Assembly: GCA_030180135.1 (NCBI GenBank)
Contig: CM058231.1
Span: forward strand, 47,626,235-47,690,234
From: Orychophragmus violaceus
Taxonomy: Eukaryota > Streptophyta > Magnoliopsida > Brassicales > Brassicaceae
Reading direction: 5' to 3'
Length of the DNA stretch: 64,000 bases
The notes beneath the pieces were generated by a model. That model ran no database searches. It saw only the letters and a program-made list of their open reading frames with translations, and was not told where the DNA came from. The position numbers were made by a program, and so were the translations under genes. Positions 44,424 through 56,003 of the stretch are shown here, one piece after another. Each line of letters starts with the position of its first letter. Positions within the stretch are counted from its first letter, which is position 1.

Positions 44424-46800
44424 CATGCACACCGACATACATTTCGACTATGGAGGATACTATTCAGAAGAGTATACATGGATTTCTTGTAGGAATTAAA
44501 TCTATGTTGTTTCGTTTAGGACTGCTTCTTTGGAGGAGATTACTTATGCGAAGTTAGTGGAAAAGATTTGCCGGAAGATTGGGGTAGATAATACGTTTAC
44601 GAGGCTAAAATTGAGCTACATTCCGTCGGTTTCTAAGTCAATATACTCGTCATATATTACGGATGATGAGAATGTTCTTATTTATCTAACGATATTGAAC
44701 AAAGACCAACAAATGGGATGGGTGACCAACTTTCAAAAGCATTTGAGGGAAGTTCAATTGGGTTGAATTACGATGTGTCAGTTTCAAATGCCCCAGTTGA
44801 TGATGTAGGTAATGCTGGTGTTTTAGCTATCTACAGAGGTGGTATGGCACCGACGCATCAGAATGAACCGGTTATTGAAGAGGTAATGGATGAAGTTGTT
44901 AACAAAGATTGTAATAATGTAGAACCAAATGTTGAAATTCCGGCTGTGGAAGAGGTTGTGGAAGAAAACGATATGCATGAATTTGTTGAGCTTCCACGTT
45001 CTGTTGAGAGTCCTAAGTATGTTGAAGAATGGGAAGATGGTATGGGTATTGAGTTAGGTCAATAATTTAGTTCGAAGGAGGCAGTACAAGATCTGGTTGA
45101 TTCAGCTTCAAATAAGAACTGTTTTGGGGTCGCCACTGTTAAGTCTGATATAGAGCAACTTGTGCTAATATGCCGTCAAGCGAAAAAGGATGTAATTGGT
45201 ATTTACGTATTGCGAGAATAATGAGATCAGATTATTTCAACGTTAGAGTGTACAGAAAAATACACACGTGCTCTCGGATTACTGCAACTGGTAGCAGCAG
45301 TAGACAGAAAGGCACGCCGCGAATTGTAGCTTCTCTTTTTCTTCAAGACTTTCAAGGTCAGATGGAGACCCCAACTCCTAAGAGTATTGTAATTCTTGTT
45401 CATGGGAGACTTGGTGTGGGGTGCTCGTACTCGACGACCTTAAGAGAGAAAAAACTAGCCGTTAGTAATATTAGAGGAACTCCTAAAGAGAGCTACATGT
45501 AGTTGTATTCTTATCTGTACATGTTAGAGACGGTCAATCTGGGTATGGTAACAAATGTGAAGTTGGATAGTGAGAACAAGTTTGAATAACTATTCATTGC
45601 CCTCGGAGCAAGCATTGAAGGGTTCAGTTCAATGAGAAAAGTGATAGTTGTGGATACAACCTTTCTTAAAACTGTTTATGGTGGTCAACTAGTATTTGCG
45701 ACAGTACAAGATCATAATCGCCACCATTACCCCCCCCCCCCTTGCTTTTGGTGTAATCGATGCTGAGAAAGATGTTAGTTGGAAGTGGTTTCTCGAAAAC
45801 CTGAAAACTGTTATACCGGATGATCCTGAATTGGTTATTCTTAGTGACAGAAATTCAAGCATCATCAAGTATATTCGTGAGGTGTACCCGAGATCTCAAC
45901 ATGGAAATTGCATCTGGCACTTGTCTCAAAACGTTAGGAAAAAGGTTAATAACCTCAGCAAAGATTCAGTTGTAAGTAAATTAGCTCATATCCACACTCA
46001 GGCTGAATTCGACCGAGAATATTCTCATTTTAGGATCAGTTTTCCCCAAGCGGCTGAGTATCTAGATAAAATGGTTGAGGTGGAAAAATGGCCAGGAGCC
46101 TATTTTAAAGGAGATAAGTACAATTTAGACACTAGCAATGCCGCTGAATCTCTAAACATCACATTCAAGAAAGCAAGGAAGTACTACTTATTACCTTTGA
46201 TTGATGATATCCTTGAGAAATTTTTTGAATGGTTTAACAGGCATATGAAGGAAGCTGGTTCTGAGGCGGACACAAAGAAATTAGTGCCGGTTGTGGAGAA
46301 CGAATTGCATACACGATGTGCAATTGCAACGCACTTAGAGGCTAATAAAATAAACAGCTTCCGGCTAGAGTATGATGTAATTGGACTTGACGGGAAGAAG
46401 TATTTGGTAGACTTGCTGAAAAAAAGTTGTAGTTGTAGAACTTTCGATATTGACAAATTTCCTTGTGTGCATGCAATTCCCGCAACCATTTTACAAGTGA
46501 AGAATCTAGGGAGAACGGGGAATGTCAGTATCTATGATTTATGTTCTAGATATTACTTGATTGAGACTTGGGCAATGGCTTATTACAAGACACTTTATCT
46601 AGTGCCGCTTGAGTCTAAGTGAAGTGTTCCTGCAAATATAAAAGGATTGGTCGCTTTACCTCCGGATTACACCAAAAAACCTGGAAGAATTCAAGAGAAG
46701 AGGTTTCCATCCAGTGGAGAACGTCGACGACGAAGGACGAATAACAAGTCTGTCCGTGGTATTAATTTGGAAAATTGGTTACAGCTTGAAAGTGGCTAAA
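44424..46800 (+). pseudogene. MuDR-type transposase, disabled
   Basis: Would cut and paste the element. An ATG at about 44424 starts HTDIHFDYGGYYSEE, typical of the N-terminus of plant MuDR proteins. It is followed by a PB1-like part, an acidic linker (44718-45065), the MuDR DNA-binding part (SKEAVQDLV near 45074, then YRKIHTCSRITATG near 45260) and the DDE core: VVDTTFLK (about 45650), VILSDRNSSIIKYI (about 45834) and NAAESLN (about 46138). A SWIM zinc finger CSCRTFDIDKFPCVH (about 46430-46475) and a basic tail follow. Lesions include in-frame stops near 44501, 45061, 45500, 45587 and 46619, frameshifts near 44715 and 45170, and a run of about a dozen C at 45731. All catalytic residues are still legible, so inactivation is fairly recent in this copy. 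Confidence 0.88.
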
Positions 46801-46988
46801 GGACACTTGTGATGTATTGTGATTTATTGCGATGTATTTCTTTTTCGTAATGGTACTACTTGGGACAAATAAGAACAATCTGTTTGTGTTTTAAAAATCC
46901 ATACAACTAGGTATTTCTATGGTTCGACTATAAGTTAATATAAATCTGTAGGTACTTCTTCTTGGAATAAAAAAGAATAGTATGTATA

Positions 46989-47142
46989 CAGGGCCGGTCC
47001 GTTACTACTAGGTGCCTAAGGTTCAAATGGGCCGAGTACTATACCACAATGAAAATTTTGTTATATGATACCCCTAAATACATAATATATTTTTGGCGCC
47101 TAAAGCTCGTGCTTTACCAGCTTTAGCCCCGGGCCAGTCCTG
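46989..47142. mobile_element. Candidate hAT-like MITE
   Basis: A 154-bp segment with inverted ends CAGGGCCGGTCC and GGGCCAGTCCTG. It is flanked by TATGTATA and GATATATA, six of eight bases alike, as expected of an old 8-bp hAT target duplication. It has no coding capacity and lies between the transposase and the GRF gene. Confidence 0.5.
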
Positions 47143-47779
47143 GATATATACAATGTTTGCAACTATTAGAATACTTGGAACAAATAAAAAGAGGATGTAT
47201 ACAAAAAGTTTCATTTTTTAACCAATACTACTATTTTTCAAATATTACACCAAATATTTGCCATAATTTAACTCATATATTAAATATCTTTACAAATAAT
47301 TTTATTAAAAAATATAAAAATCTCCATACACAAGTTAAATATGATTATTACTATTTTGATTTTAAAAACTTAGAAACTTAAAATTTTAAAAGTGATTTAA
47401 CTAAAGATTGTTGTTTCACTTAAACATACATTAGGTAATACAGAACTTTTTCTATAATACATCAGATGGTCAAGAGACAAATTATATTTTTTCAGAAAAC
47501 TTTTTCTATGAGAACATTATAAATGACATGAAAAAACTATAAAATAACATGGATAACTAAAAAATATAATTTTAAATGTAGGTTTATTGGAAAAACGCAA
47601 ATGTACAACTGTGAAGAAGAAAGAACAACTGTACATATGGGTACAACTAAGTATACAATATTTTGTTCAAATTTCGCTGAAACCTAAGGCGGGAATATTT
47701 TAACATTGGCGGGAATATTTCACTTAAAAAAAAATACAAATTCACTCTTTTTATGAGCAAATATTTCGGCCGACTTCTC
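47143..47779. other. AT-rich spacer inside the VANDAL-like element
   Basis: No supported gene. It contains AGTTGTAC-type words in inverted orientation (47603-47610, 47623-47630, 47641-47648) and GGCGGGAATATTT direct repeats (about 47690-47720). Confidence 0.5.
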
Positions 47780-47785
47780 TCCATT

Positions 47786-47808
47786 AGAATCTCTCTCTCT
47801 CTCTCTCC

Positions 47809-47841
<33 letters not shown>

Positions 47842-47844
47842 CAT
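47786..47844. repeat. CT microsatellite upstream of the GRF gene
   Basis: CTCTCT runs with small interruptions, in the likely 5' leader of the gene at 47991. Confidence 0.85.
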
Positions 47845-47990
47845 TATCTTCTTCTTCCCACTTCAATATTCCAAATCTATAGAGAACTAACAAGAGATAG
47901 AGAGCTACAAGCAGGTGAGTCGATACGGTACAATCGATGTAACAATTGATTAGGGTTTTCATTTCGATTTAGGGTATAGATTCCTAATGT

Positions 47991-48449
47991 ATGTATTTTT
48001 GCAAAACCTTGAGTATGGACAAATTCGAATCTGATCCTTATTACAGTGACATTAAGAGAGCGAAGAAGGAATACAACAGGTTGTACCTAATTCTGGATGG
48101 TGACAATGGGATACCGACAAGATGTCCTTGCGGTGGTCGAATCGTTGTGGAGCCTACACAACCCGAATATGACGTAGGAAGGAGGTACTTTGTTTGAAAT
48201 GCATTTGAGGTGAGATATGCTGATTTGGTAATTTGGTGATTTGTTGATTTGGTAAAGCATCAAATCATTTGAACTATGCAGGAAAATGGCCAACACGTTC
48301 GGAAACTATAGGTACAAGGCATCGAAGAAGAAGCCACTAACTTAAGGAGGACTGTGGACTATCAAGCCGAGAAGATTCGAAGCCATGAGTATCATATCGA
48401 GCAACTTGAAATGGTGCTTAAGAACAAAGGAGAAGCTTCGAAACCATGA
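47991..48449 (+). pseudogene. GRF-type zinc-finger protein with coiled coil, disabled
   Basis: A two-exon small gene. Exon 1 has ATG at 47991 or 48015 and reads SDPYYSDIKRAKKEYNRLY, then GIPTRCPCGGRIVVEPTQ and GRRYFV, the first half of a GRF zinc finger. A TGA stands where the next Cys is expected. A GT-AG intron (about 48205-48280) joins to a coiled-coil tail with HEYHIEQLEMVLKNKGEA and a stop at 48447-48449. A second stop (TAG) sits where Trp is likely, at the start of exon 2. Short GRF zinc-finger proteins of this kind (At4g04775-like) are frequent near transposons. Its position recalls the small second gene of VANDAL elements; that link is inference. Confidence 0.65.
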
Positions 48450-48875
48450 TTAAATTTCTATGTTGTCAATTCATATTAAGACTTTTCTATGTTCTATCAG
48501 TTTGTAAGGAATACTTATTTATGTTCATTTCAGTTATTAAGGAAGACTTATCTATGTTCTATCAATATCAGTTTGTAAGGAAGACTTATGTTCATTTCAG
48601 TTATGAAGGAAGACTTATCTATGTAGTTGTATCTAATATTACCATGTGGAATCAGTTTGTACATTTTTCAATTCAGTTGTCTCCAAGTGCACTCGGTTGT
48701 ACCGCAAACTCAATAAAGTTCCAAAATCATACCAAGTTCCTAAGTTCACCTAATAGCAGCATACCAAAAGGTTCCAAAAGATCCTTAATCCAACAAACAC
48801 AACACCAAACCAAGTTCAACTAACACAACAAAAGTTGAAAAAAGATCAACCACACCAAGTTAAAAAAAAAAAACA
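48450..48875. other. Spacer between convergent VANDAL-like genes
   Basis: Repeated words GGAAGACTTATCTATGTTC and ATCAGTTTGTAAGGAA form an irregular local repeat (about 48465-48660). AGTTGTAT, AGTTGTCT and GGTTGTAC words occur at 48625, 48675 and 48695. No gene is supported. Confidence 0.5.
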
Positions 48876-49591
48876 TTGAGCATTGTTCAAAAAACCAACA
48901 CCATTCATATATTTCTTCCTTGGATTCTTCTCGCGAGCCTCATAAGGTGTCCGCATGTTCCTGGAGGTTTTTCTTATTTGCTTCCCAAGTGCCATATGAG
49001 TGGTATTCTTCTTCTCTTCCTTCTTCTTCGACCCTTTATTCGACCCTTTCTTCTTACCTTTCTTCGACCCCTTCTTAGTTCCTTTATTTCCTGAGCAACA
49101 TCTACTTCTGCTTCCTCTTCTTCATCAGCTACTTGGTCATCCTTTTCCTGTTCCTCACCTTCATCAACTTCATCATCTACATCTTCCTCAACTTCTTCCT
49201 TCTCACCATCACCATAATTCACAACTTCTTCCTTCTCACCATCACCATCACCATCACCATCACCACCATTTTCATTATCAGCAACCTTCTCATAATCCTG
49301 CTCACCATCTACTCCATCAACTGCATAAAAAGTGCCATCATAATTAACAACAATATAAATCGTCTTAATTCAATAAATACCAAGAAAATCAAGGTTATCT
49401 TTCTCAACAACTCCTCCACGGTAAATAACCATGGCTTGCTTCTCTCGCTGCTCTGACACAAAGCTTTCACGTTCCTTCAACCTCTCGTTGTGGAGTTTGA
49501 TCGTCTCCTCCATTGCAGCAATCCTAACCATAAGTGTATCAACTTGGGGGTAGAGGTTCATAAGCAGCTTTACTGGAGCCACTTCGGGAAG
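48876..49591 (-). pseudogene. DUF1985 gene of the VANDAL-like element, C-terminal part
   Basis: Continues the gene at 56004-57600 beyond element G. From right to left: a coiled-coil segment (PVKLLMNLYPQVDTLMVRI, then TIKLHNERLKERESFVSE) and an intron-like or out-of-frame stretch. Next come Gly-Asp repeats from a CAT microsatellite (49235-49266), a Glu/Asp-rich tract, and, in another frame, a Lys-rich tract (KKGSKKGKKKGSNKGSKKK, about 49015-49075) ending in RTPYEAREKNPRKKYMNG. The change of frame between the acidic and basic parts indicates a small indel near 49095. Acidic and basic tails fit a nuclear, nucleic-acid-binding protein. Confidence 0.6.
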
Positions 49592-50126
49592 TGATGAGAT
49601 CTTCCCTAGATCGGCACTTGTGAGGTTGAGACTTGGATATATTGTGGCTGAGAAGCCGTGATGATGGAAGGAATAAGATGATCGATTGGTTAGATCAGAG
49701 ATTTGCGGAATGAATCTCTAAACACCACAACTTAGTCTCTTTCAGAATCACACCAAAAGAAACAAAGGATTTGTTGATATGAAACACCAACATAAATTTT
49801 GTGATCCAAACTCAGAAAGATTTTTGATAAAAAGATTGGATAAAATTCGTAATGAAGGAAGTACATGAGTTTTAAAGGAGTTTAGAAGAAGGCTTGCATG
49901 AAGAGCAAGCATAAATGACCTAGGAACTAACTAAAACACTTATTACAACTCATTTTCGAAATTTAAACTCCTAGGGAATATTCTGGACGAATTTGAATGT
50001 TCTAGGCTTGAGGAGAATCAACTAATGGGCCAAACAATGTGAAACAATTGCCTCATTAAAAACCTTTCCAAGAAAACCCATTGGGACAAAACTTGGATAA
50101 GGGAAAAAGAGTACAATTGATTCACA
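49592..50126 (-). repeat. 3' LTR of element G
   Basis: 535 bases ending GTACAATTGATTCACA. The pol stop is only a few bases inside the element (50134-50136). Confidence 0.85.
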
Positions 50127-50133
50127 TACCCAA

Positions 50134-52193
50134 TTAGTGATCTCTTTGGTCCTGAATCAAAACCAGAATGGTTTGATTGTATTCTTCATGCTCCATGCTT
50201 AAGTGATTAAGCATTCCTCCAATGGCTTTGTTGAACAGCTTAGCTCTTGCTCGGGTCATTGGTCCACTTGGTGCAGTTAGGACATCCTCATCTCCATGTA
50301 TATCCTCTGGTTCAATCTTAGCATCCTCAAGTTCAAGCTCTGGTTCAAGCTCCATATTCTCCTTGCTAGCCATGATCATATCATCCTCTCCCACTTGAGA
50401 AAGATTTGACCTCAAATCTGCTTCATCTGCAATAAAAGGAACAAGATCAGAAACATTGAAACTAGAACTTACATTATACTTACCTTGGAGGTCCAGCTGG
50501 TAGGCATTGTCACTAATCCTCCTGATTATTTTGAAAGGTCCGTCAGTCCTTGGCATGAGCTTTGATTTCCTTTCAGCTGGAAATCTTTCTTTCCTCAGAT
50601 GCACCCACACAAGGTCTCCTTCTTCAAAGATCAGTTGACGCCTGCCTTTATTAGCTTGTTGAACATATTGCTTGGTCTTTTCTTCTATGTTCTTTCTAGA
50701 TTGTTCATGGATCTGCTTAACCAACTCTGCCTTTTTATTTCCATCAATGCTAGCTCTTTCACTCAAAGGCAAAGGGATTAGATCCAAAGGTGACATAGGA
50801 TTAAAGCCATAAACAATCTGAAATGGTGAATACTTAGAACCAGAATGCACAACATGATTGTATGCAAATTCAATATGAGGCAAACTATCCTCCCATGTTC
50901 TAAGATTCTTTTTGATTAATGCACGCAGGAGAGTTCCTAAAGTCCTATTAACAACTTCAGTTTGGCCATCAGTTTGAGGGTGACATGTAGTAGAAAATAA
51001 CAGCTTAGTCCCTAACTTAGACCACAAGGTTTTCCAAAAGTAGCTAAGGAACTTAGTATCTCTATCAGAAACTATAGTCCTAGGCATTCCATGCAACCTA
51101 ACAATTTCTCTAAAGAACAGATTTGCTACATGAGATGCATCATCAGACTTGTTACATGCAATGAAATGTGCCATTTTCGAAAATCTATCAACCACAACAA
51201 ATATAGAATCCTTACCAGTCCTGGTCCTAGGCAATCCAAGCACAAAATCCATAGAAATATCATTACAAGGATGCAAAGAAATAGGAAGAGGAGTATACAA
51301 CCGTTTGGCTGAACTTTTGATTTGGCTTGCTTACAAGTGACACATCTACCACAGACTCTCTCAACGTCTCTCCTCATATTGGGCCAATGGAAGTGGTCTC
51401 TCATCACCTCAAGTGTTTTGGCAATGCCAGAGTGTCCGATGAGACCTCCACCATGAGCTTCCCTAACAAACAAGTCTCAAAGAGAACAATTAGGCACACA
51501 CAAGCGTTTCTCATAAAACAGGAACCCATCTTGTCTATGGTAATGTCCAGAAGCAAATTTATCACAAGCTTTATATATATCTTGAAAATCAGAATCAGTT
51601 TCATAAAGCTCTTTAATCTGTTCAAATCCCAAAAGATTTGCATCAAGAGTAGAGAGTAGAGTGTACCTTCTGGATAATGCATCAGCAACTACATTATCTT
51701 TACCTTTCTTATACTTGATGACATAAGGGAATGTTTCAATGAATTCAACCCACCGAGCATGTCTCTTATTAAGTTTTTGCTGACCTTTCATGTGCTTGAG
51801 AGATTCATCGTCAGTATGGATGATGAACTCCTTAGGCCACAGATAATGTTGCCATGTTTGCAAGGCCCGGACCAAGGCATAGAGCTCCTTATCATAAGTT
51901 GGGTAGTTCAAGGTAGCTCCTCCAAGCTTTTCACTGAAATAGGCAATGGGCTTCTTTTCTTGCATTAGAAAAGCTCCAATTCCTATACCTGAGGCATCAC
52001 ACTCAATTTCAAATATTTTAAGAAAATCAGGTAAGACCAAGACAGGAGCATTAGTAAGCTTCTCTTTAAGGGTCTGGAATGCTTCTTCCTGCGCTTGTTC
52101 CCATTTGCAACCGACTTCTTTTTTTGATAACTTCAGTGAGTGGTGCAGCAATGGTGCTAAAGTCCTTGACAAAACGTCTATAGAACCCAGCAA
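50134..52193 (-). pseudogene. Element G pol, RNase H and integrase part
   Basis: RNase H text includes IECDASGIGIGAFLMQ and YFSEKLGGATLNYPTYDKEL (51477-52193). After a TGA near 51477 comes the integrase zinc-binding region with EAHGGGLIGHSG and CGRCVTCKQAKS (about 51345-51473). After a frameshift near 51300 comes the core with ISMDFVLGLPRT, IVSDRDTKF and a HPQTDGQTEVVNR motif (50134-51300). It ends in the GPMTRARAKL tail. The integrase part is one open frame of 388 codons. Confidence 0.88.
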
Positions 52194-53501
52194 GACCGTG
52201 AAAGCTTCTCACTTCTCCTACTGTCTTAGGACTTGGCCACTCTTTAATATCCTTGACTTTCTCCTCATCTACCTTAACTCCATCTGCACTTACAACAAAA
52301 CCTAGAAAGACAAGGTTATCTGTGCAAAATTGTGCATTTGCTGAAGTTAGCATAGAGTTCCTCATGTCTAAGAACACTTAAGATATAATTAAGATGCTGA
52401 ACATGCTCTTCTAAACTTTTGCTGTAAATCAGAATGTCATCAAAATACACTACAACAAAATGACCAATGAAAGCTCTAAGAACATGATTCATTAACCTCA
52501 TGAATGTACTAGGTGCATTTGTCAAACCAAATGGCATAACTAACCATTCATATAAACCATGCTTCGTTTTTAAATGCAGTTTTCCATTCATCACCCTCCT
52601 TCATCCTAATCTGATGATAACCACTTTTAAGATCAATTTTAGAAAATATGCTAGAACCATGCAATTCATAAAGCATATCATCTAATCTAGGAATAGGGTG
52701 TCGATACTTTACAGTGATATTATTGATTGCTCTACAATCAACACACATGCGCCAGCTCCCATCCTTTTTAGGCAAAAGTAAGACTGGTACATCACATGGA
52801 CTCATGCTTTCTCTGATATGTCCTTTGGCCATGAGTTCATCAACCTGTCTTTGCAGCTCTTTTGTTTCCACAGGATTGGTGCGGTAGGCTGGTCTGTTTG
52901 GTAATGTGGCTCCTGGTATAAAGTCAATCTAATGTTCAATGCCACGAATTGGTGGTAAACCACTTGGATTCTCCTCAGGAAACACATCCTTATAATCCAT
53001 TAAAAGCTCACTTAGTTCACTCGGCAAAGCCGGTGCTTGGTTAGTCAAGCTCAGACGAGCTTCTTTAAATACAAACAACAAGATAGGCTTATCTGAACAA
53101 ATAGATTTCTTAACTTCATTAGCCTTTATAAAAAGATTTGGTTGTTTGCTTAACCTGGTTTCCTTGCGTTTGAGATAGAGTTGATCCTCATAAACCTCTT
53201 GTGGTGTCATAGGAATGAGAGTGGTCTTTCTGCCCTTGAACATAAGAGTGTGCTTGTTGGTGAAGCCATCATGAATCACTCTCCTATCAGATTGCCATGG
53301 ACGTCCAAGAAGAATACGTCCAGCTTCCATAGGTAGAACATCACACAGAACTTCATCCTCATACTTTCCAATAGAGAATGACACAAGCACTTGGTTCTTG
53401 ACCTTCATTTCCCCTTCGTCGTTAATCCATTGAAGCTTATATGGTTTAGGATGCTTCTTTTCCTCCAAACAGAGCTTCTTAACCATTGTTTCACTTGCCA
53501 C
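52066..53501 (-). pseudogene. Element G pol, protease and reverse transcriptase part
   Basis: Protease-like IIDGGSCTNVAS (about 53495-53535) is followed by a linker. The RT has MCVDCRAINN, FSKIDLKSGYHQIR and the catalytic VVYFDDILIYSKS (about 52420). Lesions include TAG stops near 53584 and 52929 (each where Gln is usual) and frameshifts near 52560, 52320 and 52125, the last at a run of T. All motifs are legible, but one polyprotein cannot be made. Confidence 0.88.
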
Positions 53502-53759
53502 ATTGGTACAGCTACCTCCATCAATGATTAAGCTACAGACTTTTCCTTTGACATGACATCTAGTGTGAAACAGATTCTCCCTCTACTCTTGCTCTTCAGT
53601 TTGGCTTTGGATGCTCAAAGACCTTCTAGCAACAAGAGACAGTCCTTTGTCTACTCTTTTACAATCTTCAGAAGATGATTGATCTCCTTGCTCAGGTTCA
53701 TCCTCGGACTCAAACTCCCCATTGTCTCTAATAACCATGATTCTGCGGTTAGTGAACTC

Positions 53760-54804
53760 ATTTGCATAATGTCCTCTGCCTTGGCACTTATAACACTTAA
53801 GATCACGAGTCCTAGTTGCAGTAGCTTCTGATTTTCCTTTGTCCTTCTCTTGATTGGCTGAATGGCTTAGCTTCTGGTTTTGGAGTCATGATTTGCTTTC
53901 CCTCTCTTTGATAGCTCAGCTTGCTTGAATCATAACTAGGCCTTGAGGTTCCTTTCCTCTTAACTTGCTGCTCAACCAGAATTGCTTTATGCAACATTTC
54001 TTCAATATCCTCATAGTGCTGGATCTCCACTCTATCTTGCACTTCTCTATTTAATCCTCCTAGAAACCGAGACATAGTAGCTTCTTTATCTTCAGAAATA
54101 TGTTCTCTCAGCATCAGGGTTTCCATCTCTTGATAATAATCCTCTACTGATCGGTTGCCTTGGGACAGCTTCCTTAGCTTGGAGTGAAGCTCACGGTGAT
54201 AATGACTTGGCACAAACCTTCTTCTCATAAGGAGCTTCAATTCTGACCAAGTTTCGACAGGATACTCTCCATTGCGTCTCCTAGAAGTGACAATCTGGTC
54301 CCACCAGCTCAAAGCATAATCATAGAATCCAGTAGCAGCCACTTTAACTCTGTTTACTTCTGCATAATTTTGACAGTTAAAGACCAGCTCAATCTTCTTC
54401 TCCCAATCCAAGTAAGCATCTGGATTGTTGGTTCCATGAAAGGATGGGATTTTGATTTTCAATCCTTTGAGGTTCTCTTGCATTAAGTCTCTGCCTTCCC
54501 TTGTACGGCTAGATCTTCTATGGCTTCTCTGAGATGAATGACTATAATAACCATGTGCACCTTCATCTCTTATTCACCTTCTTTCTTCTCTGGTTTCTTG
54601 TTCTCTTTCTCTTTCAGAAGCATGACTATCTCTTCCTGTTGACTGCTTATCCTTGTTTGATGACTTGACATTCATCTCTTCTCTCATAACCTCAAACTTG
54701 TCATCCATTACCTTAGTCAATTGAGCAGTAATTTGGGCTGTAATAGCTTCAGCCAAGAGTTTCTGACTTCTGTTGATACTGGTTTCTTCTTCTTCTTCAG
54801 ACAT
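53760..54804 (-). pseudogene. Element G gag
   Basis: Probable ATG at 54804 (MSEEEEETSINRSQKLL). After a frameshift near 54575 comes the capsid part with LKIKIPSFHGTNNPDAYLDW, YALSWWDQIV and RRFVPSHYHRELHSKL (53812-54483). Near 53765-53805, in another frame, a zinc knuckle reads CYKCQGRGHYANEF, in which the fourth ligand Cys is replaced by Phe. No functional gag can be made. Confidence 0.8.
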
Positions 54805-54819
54805 CCTGAAACAATTCAC

Positions 54820-55176
54820 ACAAACTCAGCAGTAACTGTTTTTATGGAAAGTTGATGCCGAACTTAAAACAGAAATACAAGATGACGATTTATAAATGAC
54901 CAGAAACAAATCAACACAACAACTTCAAACAGTGATGAACAAATCAGATCAGAAGATGAAGAGTTATTTTCGTACTAGTATATGGTGATGAACAAATCAG
55001 TGACTGAAATGATGATTTTGATGATAAAATACTGCACATGATCAAGCAAAAGTGATAGACACAATGATAGACAGAACAAACACAACAAATCTGTAAATCT
55101 ATGATGAACACAGAAAAACAGAACATGAACAAATAAAAACGAAAATGATAGATAGAAAACTCAACTTCTCAAGTGT
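54820..55176 (-). other. Leader of element G
   Basis: AT-rich non-coding sequence between the primer site and gag, with repeated GATGAACA words. No gene. Confidence 0.6.
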
Positions 55177-55188
55177 GCTCTGATACCA
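55177..55188 (-). other. Primer binding site of element G
   Basis: The complement of 55177-55188 reads TGGTATCAGAGC, a Met-tRNA-type site two bases inside the right LTR. Confidence 0.88.
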
Positions 55189-55190
55189 CT

Positions 55191-55726
55191 TGATGAGATC
55201 TTCCCTAGATCGGCACTTGTGAGGTTGAGACTTGGATAGATTGTGGCTGAGAAGCCGTGATGATGGAAGGAATAAGATGATCAATTGGTTAGATCAGAGA
55301 TTTGCGGAATGAATCTCTAAACACCACAACTTAGTCTCTTTCAGAATCACACCAAAAGAAACTAAGGATTTGTTGATATGAAACACCAACAGAAATTTTG
55401 TGATCCAAACTCAGAAAGATTTTTGATAAAAAGATTGGATAAAATTCGTAATGAAGGAAGTACATGAGTTTTAAAGGAGTTTAGAAGAAGGCTTGCATGA
55501 ATAGCAAGCATTAAATGACCTAGGAACTAACTAAAACACTTATTACAACTCATTTTCGAAATTTAAACTCCTAGGGAATATTCTGGACGAATTTGAATGT
55601 TCTGGGCTTGAGGAGAATCAACTAATGGGCCAAACAATGTGAAACAATTGCCTCATTAAAAACCTTTCCAAGAAAACCCATTGGGACAAAACTTGGATAA
55701 GGGAAAAAGAGTACAATTGATTCACA
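55191..55726 (-). repeat. 5' LTR of element G
   Basis: 536 bases, same ends as the left LTR. Differences are seen for example near 55239, 55281, 55364 and 55508. Confidence 0.85.
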
Positions 55727-55918
55727 TACCCAATTAGTGATCTCTTTGGTCCTGAATCAAAACCAGAATGGTTTGATTGTATTCTTCATGCTCCATGCTT
55801 AAGTGATTAAGCATTCCTCCAATGGCTTTGTTGAACAGCTTAGCTCTTGCTCGGGTCATTGGTCCACTTGGTGCAGTTAGGACATCCTCATCTCCATATA
55901 TATCCTCTGGTTCAATCT
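55727..55918 (-). pseudogene. Extra copy of the 3' end of element G pol outside the right LTR
   Basis: Repeats the last 61 codons of pol and the bases next to the LTR (compare 50127-50318; EPEDIYGDEDVLT here, EPEDIHGDEDVLT there). It stops abruptly at AATCT, where the 88-base copy of the left flank begins. In a normal element target DNA should start at 55727. Confidence 0.85.
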
Positions 55919-56003
55919 CCTCCATTGCAGCAATCCTAACCATAAGTGTATCAACTTGGGGGTAGAGGTTCATAAGCATCTTTACTGGAGCCACTTCGGG
56001 AAG
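55916..56003 (-). repeat. Right copy of the 88-bp flank repeat around element G
   Basis: Matches 49504-49591 over 88 bases with one difference (AAGCATC against AAGCAGC). A normal LTR element has only a 5-bp target duplication; GGAAG is the last five bases of both copies. Confidence 0.85.

Larger units (their letters stand above)
49592..55726 (-). mobile_element. Ty3/Gypsy element G inserted in the DUF1985 gene
   Basis: A minus-strand element of 6.1 kb. LTRs are at 49592-50126 and 55191-55726 (TGATGAGATC to GATTCACA on the plus strand), the primer site at 55177-55188, then gag and pol. The order protease, RT, RNase H, integrase is that of Gypsy, and the integrase tail (NVSSSFNVSDLVPF, MTRARAKLFNKA) is of the chromovirus/Reina-like kind, though I see no chromodomain. 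The LTRs differ at about seven sites. Outside the right LTR there is extra pol sequence and then a repeat of 88 bases of the left flank, an abnormal junction. Confidence 0.88.

Noticed and set aside
48974..49347. His- and Leu-rich or Arg-rich small proteins in the frames over the CAT/CTT-rich segment.
   Set aside because: They are shadows of the acidic and Lys-rich C-terminal part of the minus-strand DUF1985 gene.
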